64,000 nucleotides of DNA from Salvia splendens. Lineage: Eukaryota; Streptophyta; Magnoliopsida; Lamiales; Lamiaceae. Both the position numbers and the translations under genes were made by a program. Under the pieces are notes generated by a model. That model made no database searches. It was not told where the DNA came from and saw only the letters and a program-made list of their open reading frames with translations. Position 1 is the stretch's first letter, and each line of letters starts with the position of its first letter. The DNA lies in the NCBI RefSeq assembly GCF_004379255.2, contig NC_056046.1, positions 14,446,001 through 14,510,000 of the forward strand, read 5' to 3'. Positions 1 to 13,479 of the stretch are shown in pieces.

Positions 1-1527
1 GAAAGGTGGGTGAGTCGGTCCAAACCCTTAGGGCTAGTTTGGTTTGCCTTTATGGTTTCTCAAGAAAAGGAAGGGCTAGTGATTCCCTTTTCATGGCAGG
101 AGAGAAATATTTCTATTATTTGGTTTTACTTCTATGGTTTCTATAGTTTAAATTCGAAGGTTTAGTTTGGATTTTAGGCACTTAAGAATAGCTTGTAATA
201 CCATAAATATATTCTCATATATTTTTCTTATTTTCTATATTATCCTCATCTAACCCTAGCAATAAATTTATTGAGGAGCCGCCAAAATTCACAGCCTCCT
301 CGCGACCTCTTCATCAAGATTTCGTCTCTTCGCAGGCTTGAGTATCGATTTCACTTCAATTTGCTGGAGAACCCGCCAAAAAAGTGTTGATAGGATACAC
401 GTGTTTATATATACTCTGCTACAGTTGGAGAGTTCGACTGGAAAAAAATCTTAAAAGCACTCAAGGATAAAAGATCAGAAAATCGAAAAACAAATTATAA
501 TTGGGACCTCGGATTTCAGATGAGGGAAATCAGACATTACAAAATTTAATAGATTGTGATGTGAATCTATCTTACCGACTTTAACAAAATCCATGAAATA
601 ATGCACGACAAATAAATATTACGCTATCTATTTGTAAATATTAAAGCATAAAAAACTAAATAATAAAATGTCTTAGGATTCAATCCTCAATGTTTATTTT
701 TCCTCTACTAATAAAAAAATGGGTGAAGATTACATTAATTTCCAAAGAGTTAATGTGGATGGATAGTCTCAGAGAGTCAGAGATCCAACTAAAGAAAATT
801 TTCAATCTTATTGAATCGTTAGTTTGTTTATACAACTCTAATAACCATTGTTATAGTAATTAAAAAAATCTACTGTGACTGTATAACCGTATTAAATATT
901 CCATATGTTAGCTTTACATCTAATATATGTATTACAAATATAACCAAAGGTATAGCCGCCACTATTGGTGAGAAATGAAGAAAAAGTAGTAGACGAACAT
1001 GTGACTGAGAATCAGAGTTGCGAGTTTATGTGATAATTTTATTTTAATTACCTATTTATTGAGAGAGAAGTACGGTAACTTGGATCTAAATGCCATATGC
1101 ATAGAAGGCCCAATGCAAAGACCCACACCAATGATCCTTTTCCTATGGGCTGGGCTGGGGGGCTCTGGCCTTTGTGCACTTTATTTATATCAATTAATTC
1201 CTTCTATTTTTATTGAAATACTAGAAAAAAACAAAAAGGTATAAAAAATAAATATGAATATAGGAACTCTAAAAATTATATATATCCTTAACTCTAAGTT
1301 AAATGATAAATAGGCCAAGTATAATATAAAATTTATTGATAACAACAATAATTGTGCATTTTATGATGAAATATTCAAATCTATATAAAACTAATAATAA
1401 TAAATTATTAGTAGTATTATTCAAATATTTTACATTACTACTTCTCTTTTGTGTTTCTATAGAGATGGCCGAAAGATAGTGATTCGACTCTAATAGGGCC
1501 ACAAGGGTATAATAGTCATAAGAAACA
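1..1527. other. AT-rich intergenic DNA, no gene recognised
   Basis: AT-rich sequence with no reading frame that resembles a known protein. Short open frames near 1.06-1.24 kb and 1.3-1.5 kb have no recognisable domain. The moderately GC-rich stretch near 270-370 could be a transcribed leader or an old gene edge, but nothing in it can be assigned. Confidence 0.6.
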
Positions 1528-1783
1528 TTTATGATTTCAAATTATTTAAATGTTTTACTAGACCATTAGAAAATGAACCAAATTTTATTTAAATTAGAGT
1601 CTGGTATAAGTTACTTTATAATGACCAAGAGCCCTAAAGCCCACCCTATTTATGATTTCAAATTATTAAAATGTTTTACTAGACCATTAGAAAATGAACC
1701 ATATTTTATTTAAATTAGAGTCTGGTATAAGTTACTTTATAATGACTAAGAGCCACGGATGGGCGCCCTAAAGCCCGCCCTAT
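1528..1783. repeat. Tandem duplication of about 120-135 bp spanning a transposon edge
   Basis: Two direct copies, about 1528-1648 and 1649-1783, share nearly all bases of an AT-rich segment that runs into the left terminus of the adjacent Harbinger element. The first copy keeps a shortened version of the transposon end (GAGCC joined to CTAAAGCCC, lacking about 13 bases). The duplication therefore includes transposon sequence and probably arose after the insertion. Confidence 0.85.
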
Positions 1784-3520
1784 GCACCGCCACGTCAGTA
1801 TTTTATCCTCCTGCCCTTCCACCTGCAGTGGGGTGCCCTAAGCATTTTCTTCTATTTGAATACTTAAATAACTACAAAAATTGGGAAAAACCTTCATTTC
1901 ATTTATAAAATTAATACATTACAATACGGATTACAAAAAAAATACGCAAACTCAGCGACGGCGGTTACGGGCCCACACTTTTTCAACCATGTCGTTCATG
2001 AGCTGCGCATGGTCGTGTTGGTTGCGCATTGAGGCCTGTCTAGATAGAACCTCATTGAAGCCTGTCGGTAATCCTCGAGCGGGGGGCTCGGTCACCTTGC
2101 TGGAGGAGCTAGATGCACTTTCGTCATCGGTCCAATCAGTGATGCTCCCACCTTCATGTTCGACTATCATGTTGTGCAAGATTATGCACGCATACATGAC
2201 ATCGGCGAGGGCTTCCTTGAACCAAAGACGGCCCCGGCCCTTTCATTATTGCCCACCGTGCTTGGAGCACACCAAATGTCCGCTCCACATCCTTCCGCGC
2301 CGCCTCCTGCTTTTGCTTAAATAAAACTCTCTCCTCACCAATTGGACAGCTGATCGTCTTCAGAAAAACAGGCCACCTTGGGTATATGCCATCGGCCAAG
2401 TAGTACCACATGTGGTATTGGCGCCTGTTGGCGGTGAACTCGATGGCCGGGCCGTTGCCGTTGCATTGCTCGGTGAAGAGGGTGGATGAGTTGAGGACGT
2501 TGATGTCGTTATTCGACCCGGCTACACCGAAGTAAGCATGCCAGATCCAGAGCCGATGGTCAGCAACGGCTTCAAGGATCATCGTTGGGTGGCTGCCCTT
2601 GTATCCACTAGTGAATTGGTCTCTCAACGCCGTCGGACAATTCTTCCACGCCCAGTGCATACAGTCGATGCTCCATAGCATACTAGGAAAACCGTGCGTC
2701 GTCTCGCGCATTCTCATTAGGCCCTGGCAATCTAAAGCTGTCTTTCACAAATATGTGTCGTTGTAGGCCTCCACAACTCCCCTACAAAATGTCTTCAGGC
2801 ACTCGCGGCCTGTTGTATCCCCGATGTGGAGGTACTCGTCGAACATGTCAACGCTGGTGCCGTAGGCCAACTGACGGAGTGCAACTGTGCACTTTTGCAA
2901 CGGCGTAAGTCCGGGTCTCCCGATGCCATCTTCCCGATACTGGAAGTATTCATCACGTGACTGTAACGTCTGGACAATGCTGAGAAAAAGGTAACGAGGC
3001 ATTCTAAAACGGCGGCGGAAAACAGTCGGGCCCCACCGTGGTTGCTCGGCAAAATAGTCTGTATGTAGACGTTCGTGAGCTGCGGCGTGGTCGCGTCGGA
3101 CAAACGTCCGACCTCGAATAGGCCTGGGGATCTGCTCCGCCGCTGCCGCCTCCTCGCATTGCATTATGGCTAAGCATTCCGCCATTGCGTCGTGCACGAC
3201 TGAATTTAAGGCTCGAGTCAAGGTCGGACCACCGTCCTCCGAGGAACTCCGGTCGTCGTCGTGGTTCATTTTGGTTTGTGAGAGATGGAGAAACGTGAGA
3301 GATGAGAGAAATGAGAGATGCGAGAAATGTACGTATGAAAAATAGAATGACAATCGAGGTTTAAATAAACAAATTTTGAATTAAAAAAAAAAACAAAACA
3401 AAAACGCGTTGCATCGTCCGCGGCGCCCACAGTGGGCGGACAATAGCGCGGACGATGCCCTATCGTCCCCGGAACCACAGTGCATCGGGCGCGCTATCAT
3501 CCGCCCCACTGTGGATGTCC
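1750..3520 (-). mobile_element. PIF/Harbinger element, transposase-only, decayed
   Basis: A 1.77 kb element flanked by TAA on both sides (1747-1749 and 3521-3523), the 3-bp target duplication type of PIF/Harbinger. The ends are imperfect inverted repeats: left GAGCCACGGATGGGCG, right (reverse complement) GGACATCCACAGTGGGGCGG. It contains one gene, a HARBI1-like DDE transposase on the minus strand. No second Myb/SANT-like ORF1 is present. See the transposase pseudogene entry for lesions. Confidence 0.88.
1952..3269 (-). pseudogene. Harbinger (HARBI1-like) transposase, broken
   Basis: Likely start at 3269 (MNHDDD). The frame carries the HARBI1/DDE_4-type blocks: QKCTVALRQLAYG, the first catalytic Asp in SIDCMHW, WIWHAYFGVAGSNNDINVL, the second Asp in LADGIYPRW, and the Glu in ARKDVERTFGVLQARW. 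Two lesions are visible. An in-frame TGA lies at about 2745, consistent with a CGA-to-TGA change. A one-base frameshift in a GGCC-rich run near 2240 moves the C-terminus (YACIILHNMIVE) into another frame ending at 1952. The family cuts and pastes DNA in the nucleus; this copy should be inactive. Confidence 0.88.
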
Positions 3521-4018
3521 TAATATCAATTTTCAATCAATACCTAACATCAATTTTCAATCAATACTTTATTAAATCCTCACAAAGTGATGTTGCATTG
3601 ATTTTTCTTGTCAATTAGTGATTCCTAGTTTCCTACATTCGATGACATTGAGATGGTGTACTAAATATGCCCTTAGATTCGAATATAGTATGAATCGCCT
3701 TCACACTGAATTTTCATCATTTCATGTGTATATATGTCCCCAATTTCGATATTCTCAAGTCTCAACTCAAGAAGTTGGCATCTATTTTTCACACTTATTA
3801 GCTGTAATTTGTCAACACCATATTAACTATAAATACAACATGATCATAAATGTGTCAGCTTCCGACACAATTTCACAATTTATTCTCATCTTTGAAACAT
3901 TTGTTTCTCCTTTTCCCCTCACTCAACAAATTTCGATCTTCATAGAAATTTTTATGCTTCAAGGTATATAATTATGTCATCATAAAGAGAAAAAGAAAAA
4001 CTGATACAAAAGAAAGAG
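3521..4018. promoter_or_regulatory. AT-rich upstream region of the RING-H2 gene
   Basis: A TATA-like ACTATAAATA lies near 3826-3835, followed by pyrimidine-rich leader-like sequence. No coding domain is seen. A promoter role for the + strand RING gene is inferred from position only. Confidence 0.35.
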
Positions 4019-4637
4019 ATGCATCGTCATACGATATCACAGGTCTGTTTTTTTTTTTTTCAAATACTGGAAATTACGAGTAATTAATGGATTTCAGTGT
4101 GTCCTTATTTGTTTTTGGTACCATACCTTCAATCAGGTTTATATACCAACACTTTGGCTACTTCTACCCTTCCTAAACCACGTAGTCAAAGCGGGCGATG
4201 CAGAGATCAGAAACGACGAGAAAGAAGCGAAACGACGCTACAAAAGGGCTCTGATATTCATCCTAGGATACACTATAATGACACTGATCTTCGTCATTTT
4301 CGTCTACCTAAGAAAACAAAGATGCAGACACAGAAACGAAGAAGCAGAAGCTGCAGCAGTACAGCACGACGAACATATCACAACAGCAACAAGGAAACTT
4401 GACACACGAATAATAGACTCGTTTCCAGAGATAATATTCCCGCAGACAGATGGCAAGTTTCACTTCACAGATTGTCACATATGCTTGGAAGAGTTCAAAG
4501 AAGGCGAGGGTTTAGTAATGCTACCTACCTGCGGCCACGCTTATCACAAGCACTGCATTTACCGCTGGATGGCCACCAGAAACTCGTGTTGCCCTGATTG
4601 CCGCCATGATTATGGGCTTGTCTATGATCATGTATAG
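4019..4637 (+). CDS. RING-H2 finger protein, ATL-like E3 ubiquitin ligase
   Basis: The C-terminal part is certain: a hydrophobic segment (ALIFILGYTIMTLIFVIFVY, about 4248-4307), a GLD-like motif (RIIDSFPEIIF), then a RING-H2 finger from CHICLEEF through CGHAYHKHC and the Trp spacer to CCPDC, ending at 4637. This order is typical of plant ATL ligases, membrane proteins that recruit E2 enzymes. An ATG at 4278 would cut the membrane segment in half, so the start should lie upstream. One consistent model has exon 1 at 4019-4042 (MHRHTISQ), an intron to an AG at 4136, and exon 2 at 4137-4637, in phase. That 5' model is inference. The protein would be short (about 175 aa). Confidence 0.72.
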
Positions 4638-5020
4638 CATTCATACCTCAACAATGTTTTGGGGATTACTTAGTTGATCAGGTTATATATCATAGCAAGA
4701 TTTCAAGAAAACGTGGAAAAATGAATGTCGTATCAAGCAATGAATCGAATGATGTATTTAAAAAGTGTAGCACCAATGTACATGGCACAACACAACTCAT
4801 TTTGGCAATCTCAAATACAATAAAGTAATATGAGCTCTCATCGTTTTATGGTCAACTGGCCTAGACCTGGAATGTGAATATGATGAAGCGAATAATGAAT
4901 CTGGCTTTCTGTGATACCTCGCGAATCAGTAATCTGTGTCCACGTTTCCACAATAATGGCTAGGAGAGATGTCGGGAATGTTAATTCGCCTGGACAAAAT
5001 GCCTGGACTTCGTATCCTTT
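4638..5020. other. Convergent 3' intergenic region
   Basis: This stretch lies between the stop of the + strand RING gene and the stop of the - strand tetraspanin gene and presumably holds both 3' UTRs. An AATACAATAAAG poly(A)-like stretch lies near 4814-4825. No coding domain seen. Confidence 0.5.
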
Positions 5021-7623
5021 TCACACTTTGGAGTTACTCCTGGAAGCATGTCGTCTTGCACAGCACCCAACAAAGTAGATCGTCGACTGCAATGAGATGA
5101 GCAGAAAATACAGGAAAAGGAATTAGATAAGAAAGCAATTTCTCTAGAAACAACGTAAGCAACAAATCATTGAAAACCGACCAAAAAGAAAACATGCTAT
5201 TACCAGGACCACGAAGAGAATAATGTTGAAGATTGCAACAACCCTCCACTCGACTTTCATGTATTGTGCCACTCCAGCCCTTGGTTGTTGGTAACGTGGA
5301 ATGAAACGACCTGTAAGACTTTATTGGCATATAAAGAGGAATATGGAAAGAAGTTTAGAGGTATATACTTGCAGGAGTCGCAACTATAGCACTTGGTAGC
5401 CTTAGAGTTTTTGTAGAGCCTGCAATCTTTGTTGGAACTTATCGGGTGGAAGCTCATGTCATAGAAAGAGGCATTGACAGCAGGGTAACCACACCTGATA
5501 TGAAAAGATGATACCAATACGTCACCAGTGGAGAGTAGCTTGCCAAAGGCGAAAAAAGGAAGAGAATAGAAAACATACTCAGATGGTGGTCGACAACAAC
5601 CCGCTTCAATGGGGCTCAATTTGGCGGATTTGTATTGCTTGAGAGTCTGCAACATGCAGGTCAGAAACACAAAATCGGACTGTGAAAAAATGAATTTGCA
5701 ATAAAAATAAGAAGAAGATGGTGGGAACTAAAAGTCACATGATAACCTTGTATTTTTTGGAAAGGTTATTGCAATCATCTGATCTGACAAGACAACTCTT
5801 CAGTTGTCCCCAGTTATGAGAATTGTTAAGCTGAAACATAGGTGGAAAGTGGAAAACATGACTTCTACTCATGATTCGATTTGGTTAATGCTGATTGCCA
5901 ACCTTCTATGATGTGTAAATGGAAGCTTACTTGTTTCAGAAACCAGGAACTATAATCCTGAAGCTGATACTCCTTATACCTAAATCGGGAGTAGTTGATA
6001 TCTTAGTTGATAAGGAGTGAGATGCAACGAGCACTTAAGTGAACAGCGGGGTAACAACACTAGAGTGTGCAATAACAAGAAGGAAAAAAGAGCCGAACTA
6101 AGTAGTAACTAGTAAGTTGTCATACGACTCATACCTGAGACCTTCGACGTTATGACCAGAGCCATTGTTTGTTATTATAAACCTGCAGCAACGACACAGA
6201 AGATAAGTTCATACTACTTCTTAGTGAATGGTAGTCTAATGTGGCTTCTAAAAAAATATGAAAACAGATTATGGTAAAGTCTGTACAAATATCCAACAAC
6301 GGAGAAGAATTTCGAGCAGTCATAGCTTAATAAAAGTAAAATTGAAGATATTGTGCTTACATCCAATTCTCCTCGAATAATAAAATTTTGAAGAGTTCTG
6401 GAAAAACTAAAGCCGAGTTGTAGAAAACCTTATTCAAGTAAGTACAGTAAATACAAGACCTCCCAAACTAAGTGTTAATTGATAGACATTTCGATCTCTC
6501 AAATTAGAAAGCAAATAGTGTGTGAAGGGCTCAAATAAGTGATAACACAAAAGATAAACTCAAACAAGCTTGGAAAAGAAACTGCGGAAGATATTCCAGT
6601 AAGATCTATTACTTGGAAATAACCACTAGCAAATCAAAAGATTATAACGGAATTCCACAATGAGGGTACTCACGCCAAGACCGTAAAGAGCAAAATCGCC
6701 ACCAGTATAATGCAAAGCAAGATGAGATACTGCAAAGTAAACGCTAAGGAAGAACTGAGCATAAGTACAAAAGAGAGCAAGAAAAGAAAATTAGGCAAAC
6801 AAGAAGCTGGTAAGGATACAATCCACAACAATATTGAATTGTTCTTCAATGCACCCAAAAATCCAACAACTGATCTGAAAAGATGAACAACACATTAATT
6901 GGCAACAAGTAAGATAAGTTTCGGATTCTAGCCAGTAAAGAACAAGTTATAGAATAACGAAAGCTTACACTACAAAGATAACGGCGCCAAGTCCTATAAC
7001 AGGGAGTGTAAGAGACTTCCTACAACTGTCATGATGAGAGTTCATCCACACCCCAAAACCAACAATGCCCACAGCTATCAACTAAAAACACATTGAACAC
7101 CACAGCTTTAAAAAATAGGCAATAGTAAAGGAAGAATCGGTGGCATTATAACTATCCACCTATTAAGACTTTCCAAAATTTTCAAGTCAGCATTGTGTAT
7201 TAGTATATGTAGTATATAAGTTTTGAAGGTAAAAATTAAAGAAGCAGGTTAACCAAATGAAGCATCCACGATTTTCTCAAAATAGGAATTAGCCTCCAAC
7301 AATGCGAAAAACATAATGAAGCATCATATTCAACACAAATACACATAAATATATCCACTTCAACGACGATTATGAAGCAATTGAAATCAAATGAGGTGGC
7401 ATGATTTCCCTTGCTCTGCAGAAACTAAAGCATTAGTTACACGCTGCAAGAACCCATTTTTTAAAAATGGGTCGATCAAAAAGCTACAAAATAAATTAAA
7501 ATCAGAAGCCCACGTGAAAAGAAGGGTCTTTTAACATAGCTGAACATTCAAAGGAGGTGATACCATTGTCAGAAAATTGATCCATCGGATTACAAAAGTA
7601 CTTGTTCCTGCCTCTGAACTCAT
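5021..7623 (-). CDS. Tetraspanin, TET10-like, 11 exons
   Basis: Tetraspanins are four-pass membrane organisers of the plasma membrane and endosomes. Exons on the minus strand: 7564-7623, 6969-7081, 6820-6874, 6674-6729, 6135-6182, 5931-5979, 5747-5830, 5579-5646, 5369-5494, 5204-5279 and 5021-5086. All have GT/AG borders and keep one frame of 801 nt (266 aa). Membrane segments lie at about 10-30, 41-60, 72-98 and 229-251. The large loop carries the plant signature GCCRPPSECGYP (from about 171) and CYSCDSCKAG. The protein starts MSSEAGTSTF and ends RRHASRSNSKV. Many small exons plus this loop point to the Arabidopsis TET10 subgroup rather than the two-exon TET1-9 type (family knowledge). Confidence 0.95.
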
Positions 7624-8482
7624 CTTTTTCTCCGCACCTCTCTCAATGTCAAGAACTCCACACACAAGGCAAAAGATGGACACTTTAGAAATGGGAGTAA
7701 TGGCGGTTGCAGAGTGGAAGCAACAAGCAAGAGAATGGATAGGGACAAGGAAAGGTCAGGACAAACGGGCAAATTTGCCATCATTCTTTTCAATTTTAGG
7801 GAGAAGGCCGCGGGCGAAAAGCGAGGGTAGTTTGGAGATTTGGGGTGTGAGAGAAGGGTAGTTTGGGGTGAGGAAACAAATGCCCACATGCTCAGTTACC
7901 AGCTTCCGAAATAAGACGACAGAAATGAAGGAGTTGTTCAAGGTTTTTAGTAAACTGTGCTGTCATATGAAATAATTTTAATCCAAAGTCGAGAATTTTT
8001 TTGACCATCGACTTGTGCTTGTCTGTCCTCGTTTGAGTAACTGTAAGAACAATTACATTTATTAAATAATTGTATTTCTAATAAAAAATTAGTATTAAAA
8101 TCAAAAGTTTGGCTTCTTTCCAAATTCCAATCAAGGCCCAAATAACCCTTATCTGGGCTAATCAGCCTTATCCAACGAGTCTTATGTCGTGTAAACACCA
8201 ACAACTTTTCAATTTAGTAAAATCCTACATACATATGGAGTAATTAGGTAGATGAAATAAAATATAAAGAGATAAAAGTTTAAATGAATTCAAATTGTAA
8301 ATAAAGAGCTAATAAGATACTACTTATTACATACGCGCAAACATTCTTAATCAATTGTGACCCTATGCAATCCTGAGAAATATAAAATCATACATGCAAT
8401 AAAATTGGATGAAATTTCGAAATAAATTAGAAAACAATAACAAAAAAGGCAAGAAAATGATATAAATTGTTGTCTTCCCTCC
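7624..8482. other. Intergenic region between tetraspanin 5' end and LIM gene 3' end
   Basis: Likely holds the tetraspanin promoter and leader (above 7623) and the LIM gene 3' UTR (below 8482). The overlapping open frames at 7.58-7.94 kb on both strands are low-complexity and have no domain. Confidence 0.5.
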
Positions 8483-9938
<1,456 letters not shown>

Positions 9939-10604
9939 TTTCTTTTTGTTGAAGAATTACTAAAACTAATAAATAGTCAGAAGGGATTAGAAATGTTTTT
10001 TTGAAAAGTGAATTGATCTCATTTTGTTCTTAATATGTTTGATTATGAGGCTAAAAATGAAGTGAGAAAAATATTAGTGGAGCAAACAAATTTAGCCTAA
10101 TATCAAGGGAATGGAGTGGAAGAGCTACTTTTATTGAAACTTCAAATTATATACGGAAAATAGCGAATATGTTAGTGGATACGATTATTCTTAGTTGAGT
10201 AGGACCCTTGAAATAAAACAAAAGAATATACTATGATGAAAGAGAGATTTTTTTTCACTAAATTAATCTATAGTATTTGCCCAATTCACAGGTAAATAGC
10301 TCTTCCTGTCATGATAGTGAAATGAATAAAATTTCAAGTAGATGTACGAGAAAAAAACTTCCATTGAATTAAATCATGATTTTTTTGATGAATTAGATAA
10401 GTGTATAAATTTTGTTGTGTAGCATTATAACATAATAATATATTCCGACTTAAAAAAGAATTAAAGAGTTATAATTTATACAGAGTGATCCAAATATATC
10501 ATACAGTAATAACAAACCAAGCAGAAACTACCAAAAGCTGAAGCAATGAAGAGAAAAGTAGGCCTAAAACATGAAATAAAAGTGCAATGGATGAGAAAGC
10601 AGAA
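9939..10604. other. Intergenic region between LIM 5' end and remorin 3' end
   Basis: AT-rich, with no coding domain. It would include the LIM promoter (high-coordinate side of 9938) and the remorin 3' UTR. Confidence 0.5.
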
Positions 10605-12020
10605 TTAGAAAGTAAAGCATGCACACGATTTCTTGGGTATGGTGGCTGTGGTTCGATATTTGGCAGCCATTTCCTCTGCATTCAAAGAGTCTTTGCTGCG
10701 ATTTTCTTCAATCGTCGCTCTCTTTTCCTCAGCTGCCTTATGAATTAAAGCCTCCTTATTCTTCATCTTCTCTGCATATTCTGTCTTTTTTTTCTCAAAC
10801 TTTTCCTGTTTTTTAATTAATTCATCAAAGTAAATTATGGATCAGTCTTGATTATTGTTTTACGGAGTATCTTTTTTACAGTACCATATTTTAGTGGTTA
10901 TAGTATCTTTTTTATCTCATGGTATCTAGAGTTGAATTATTTTTTATATTAATAATTTTTGGTCATGTATGGTTGGTTAATATTTTTCACATATTCTGTT
11001 TCCATAAACATTTCAGTTTTGATGAAAACACAGAATACAACAGGCTGTATTAGTAAAGAAGAAAAACTTAAGAAAATTAAGAAGTTATTGTAGATGGTAA
11101 AACTGAGACAGAAATCCTTACCTCAATCTGCTTCAGTTCTGCTTCCACAGCTGCTCTTTTGGTATTCTCCCAAGCATCTATGGCTGATAACTTTTTATGT
11201 GCCCTGAATCATAGTAAAAAAATTTGTTGCTTTTAATCAAATATAATTATTTGAACACAACAAGTAGTCTATTTGCTTTGACATAGACCATAAAAGGGTT
11301 CAATGCTATAAACAAGACAACATTTTTATATGAATTTGCAGTTTTTTAAAAATAATGTAATCACAGCACCATCTTTTAAACGCTTATGATCACAACATTC
11401 TCAAATTTCATTTATAATTAATATTACAACTTATTTCTAGGGCCCCCTTCATACAAATTCTATTATAAAAAGTTAAAAGATTTAAATTACTACAAACTAA
11501 ATAGTAGGAGTAAAAGAGAGTAGTGTAGTAGTACTTGTTTTCAGCTTTTGTTTTCTCGTTTTCTTCCCATGCTTTGATAAGAGAGAATTTCTTTTCAATC
11601 TCCACTTTTGCAAGCACAGCATCTAAACATAGAAAACCATAGATGCAATTGGAATAAATCCCAAAAAAGGAAAATCCAAGAAAGATTAGTAATAGTAATT
11701 ACCCACCCCTGTCCTTGGGCATCCCTGCAGCTTAATTTCCCAACAACATTTATTTGACAAAAGGAATAGAAAAATTATCATTTACTATAAAAAAATCTAA
11801 TGCAATAGTAATAATCTTCAAAAGAGTCACATGTAACAAAAAGATAAAGAGAAATACTTAAAGAAGTAGGAGGTGGATAAGAGATTAATGATTGAGAATC
11901 CTGCAATGAAAATTGGGTGATTGGTTTTTCACTATCATCTGCTTTTTCTTCAGCAGACAAAACTGTGGCTGCTGCTGTTGATTCATCTTTCCCATTCACC
12001 GATTTTGTTTCTTCTCCCAT
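10605..12020 (-). CDS. Remorin, group 1-like, 5 exons with an 18-nt microexon
   Basis: Remorins are plasma-membrane nanodomain proteins. Exons: 11858-12020, 11707-11724 (18 nt), 11535-11622, 11122-11203 and 10605-10805, with GT/AG borders and one frame (552 nt, 183 aa). The N-terminus is variable and Ser/Glu-rich (MGEETKSVNGKDES). The conserved remorin C region begins RDAVLAKVEIEKKFSLIKAW and continues through AHKKLSAIDAWENTKRA and a coiled-coil Lys/Glu segment. The protein ends KKSCACFTF, with Cys residues in the position of the C-terminal anchor or S-acylation site. The 18-nt exon supplies MPKDR just before the conserved region and restores phase between its neighbours. Confidence 0.94.
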
Positions 12021-12572
12021 CTCTTTCTCTTTGTGAAGTGTGAGTTTAAAGAGTGGGATGTGAGATAAAGAATTGGAGATGAAGAGTGAGTAAAAGCAAG
12101 GTTTGGAAGGTGGGTGAAAATAGGATACCTATGCAGTTGGAAAATGCCAAAATAAGGTGGTCACATCACATCATAGTATTGGTAAGTTCGGTTGAATATA
12201 GCTCGCATTTTTTTGAAAAGGAGAAAAGAATGAAACTTTTCAAAAGAAAATATTAGAATTTCTTTGGATTAGTTTTATAGTGGAAAAAAAAATCATGAAT
12301 AGACTAATCGCATATGTGAAGTTGAAGTCTACAAAAATATAAAATCAAAGAAACAATGACTCCATTAACAGGTGGAGCATCTTACATGAAGAGAGAGACG
12401 CCGAAGAAAATATTTTTTTTCCAAAAAAAATATTTTCAGATTTAATCAATGACAAGATTTGTGTAGTTTTTAATTAATCAGTTATATCCACATTATTTCG
12501 TGTCGCACTTGGGAGTTTAGTGGCATATTGATATTCAACGTCAGAAATTGATTTAGGTGACATAGATATTTA
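12021..12572. promoter_or_regulatory. Upstream region of the remorin gene
   Basis: AT-rich sequence 5' of the remorin start; no coding domain. A promoter role is inferred from position. Confidence 0.35.
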
Positions 12573-13205
12573 GGCCATGTTTGGTTGGCGAGAAAGTAAA
12601 GTTGGCAAGGAAAACGATTCCTGGGAAAATGAATCCCGGGAATATGATTTCTAATAACTTTACTTTCCCGTGTTTGGAAAATATCAAGATTTGAAAGTAT
12701 ATATTTGATTTAAACACTAAACTAAAAATATACTTATCATTTTTTATTTATAAAAAATAATAATACATATTATTTAATAAATTATTAATTACAAATGATA
12801 ATAATTATATTATTTTATTTATTATTACGATGGATAGTTTAAATATGGATTATACATCATAATATATAATAATATAATAATAAATAAGATTATTATTATT
12901 ATTATAATTATATTTACTTAATTTTTAATTGAATAAATTTTACAATTTAAAATTTCACTACAATTTTATTGTTAATTACTAATTTATAAATTAATAATTA
13001 TTATATTATTTTATAATTATAATTATATTTAATTATTTAATAAATAATAATTATTATTATGATAATAAAAATAAATATTAATAATATAGTTGTAATTATG
13101 ATAATTTGAATTATAGTTATTTATTATCCTGAAATTAAGTATGGTTTATACTTTTAAATTATTTTTAAAACATTGTTATAAATAATAACAATAATGATGA
13201 TGATG

Positions 13206-13255
<50 letters not shown>

Positions 13256-13476
13256 CTGTACTATATTGCATTAAATATGTAAGAATCCTAAAACTGGGAA
13301 AAAAAATACCTAAGAAAAGTTAGGATTCAGAATCCTGGAAAGTTGTACTAACTTTCCTTGTTTCAGGATTTTGATTACTTTCCTAGTTTGATTAAAAACG
13401 GAAACAAGCACAGGAATTTAAAATTTAAGGAATCAGATTACTTTCCCAGATAGAATCCTGACAACCAAACATGACC
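12573..13476. mobile_element. Tourist-like (PIF/Harbinger) MITE, very AT-rich
   Basis: A 904 bp element flanked by TTA (12570-12572 and 13477-13479). The ends are inverted: left GGCCATGTTTGGTTGGC, right (reverse complement) GGTCATGTTTGGTTGTC. The interior is nearly pure A/T with no open frame and includes a (TAA)n run. The TTA target duplication and the GGCC...TTTGG ends fit Tourist-type elements. Confidence 0.85.
13207..13254. repeat. (TAA)n microsatellite
   Basis: About 48 bases of uninterrupted TAA/ATA trinucleotide repeat inside the AT-rich MITE, preceded by a short (GAT)n run. Confidence 0.95.
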
Positions 13477-13479
13477 TTA

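Noticed and set aside
4097..4402. 101-codon open frame at the RING gene
   Set aside because: Out of frame with the RING-H2 finger and without a domain.
7577..7941. Small genes upstream of the tetraspanin
   Set aside because: The first tetraspanin exon (7564-7623) and its leader explain the region; the open frames are overlapping and low-complexity.
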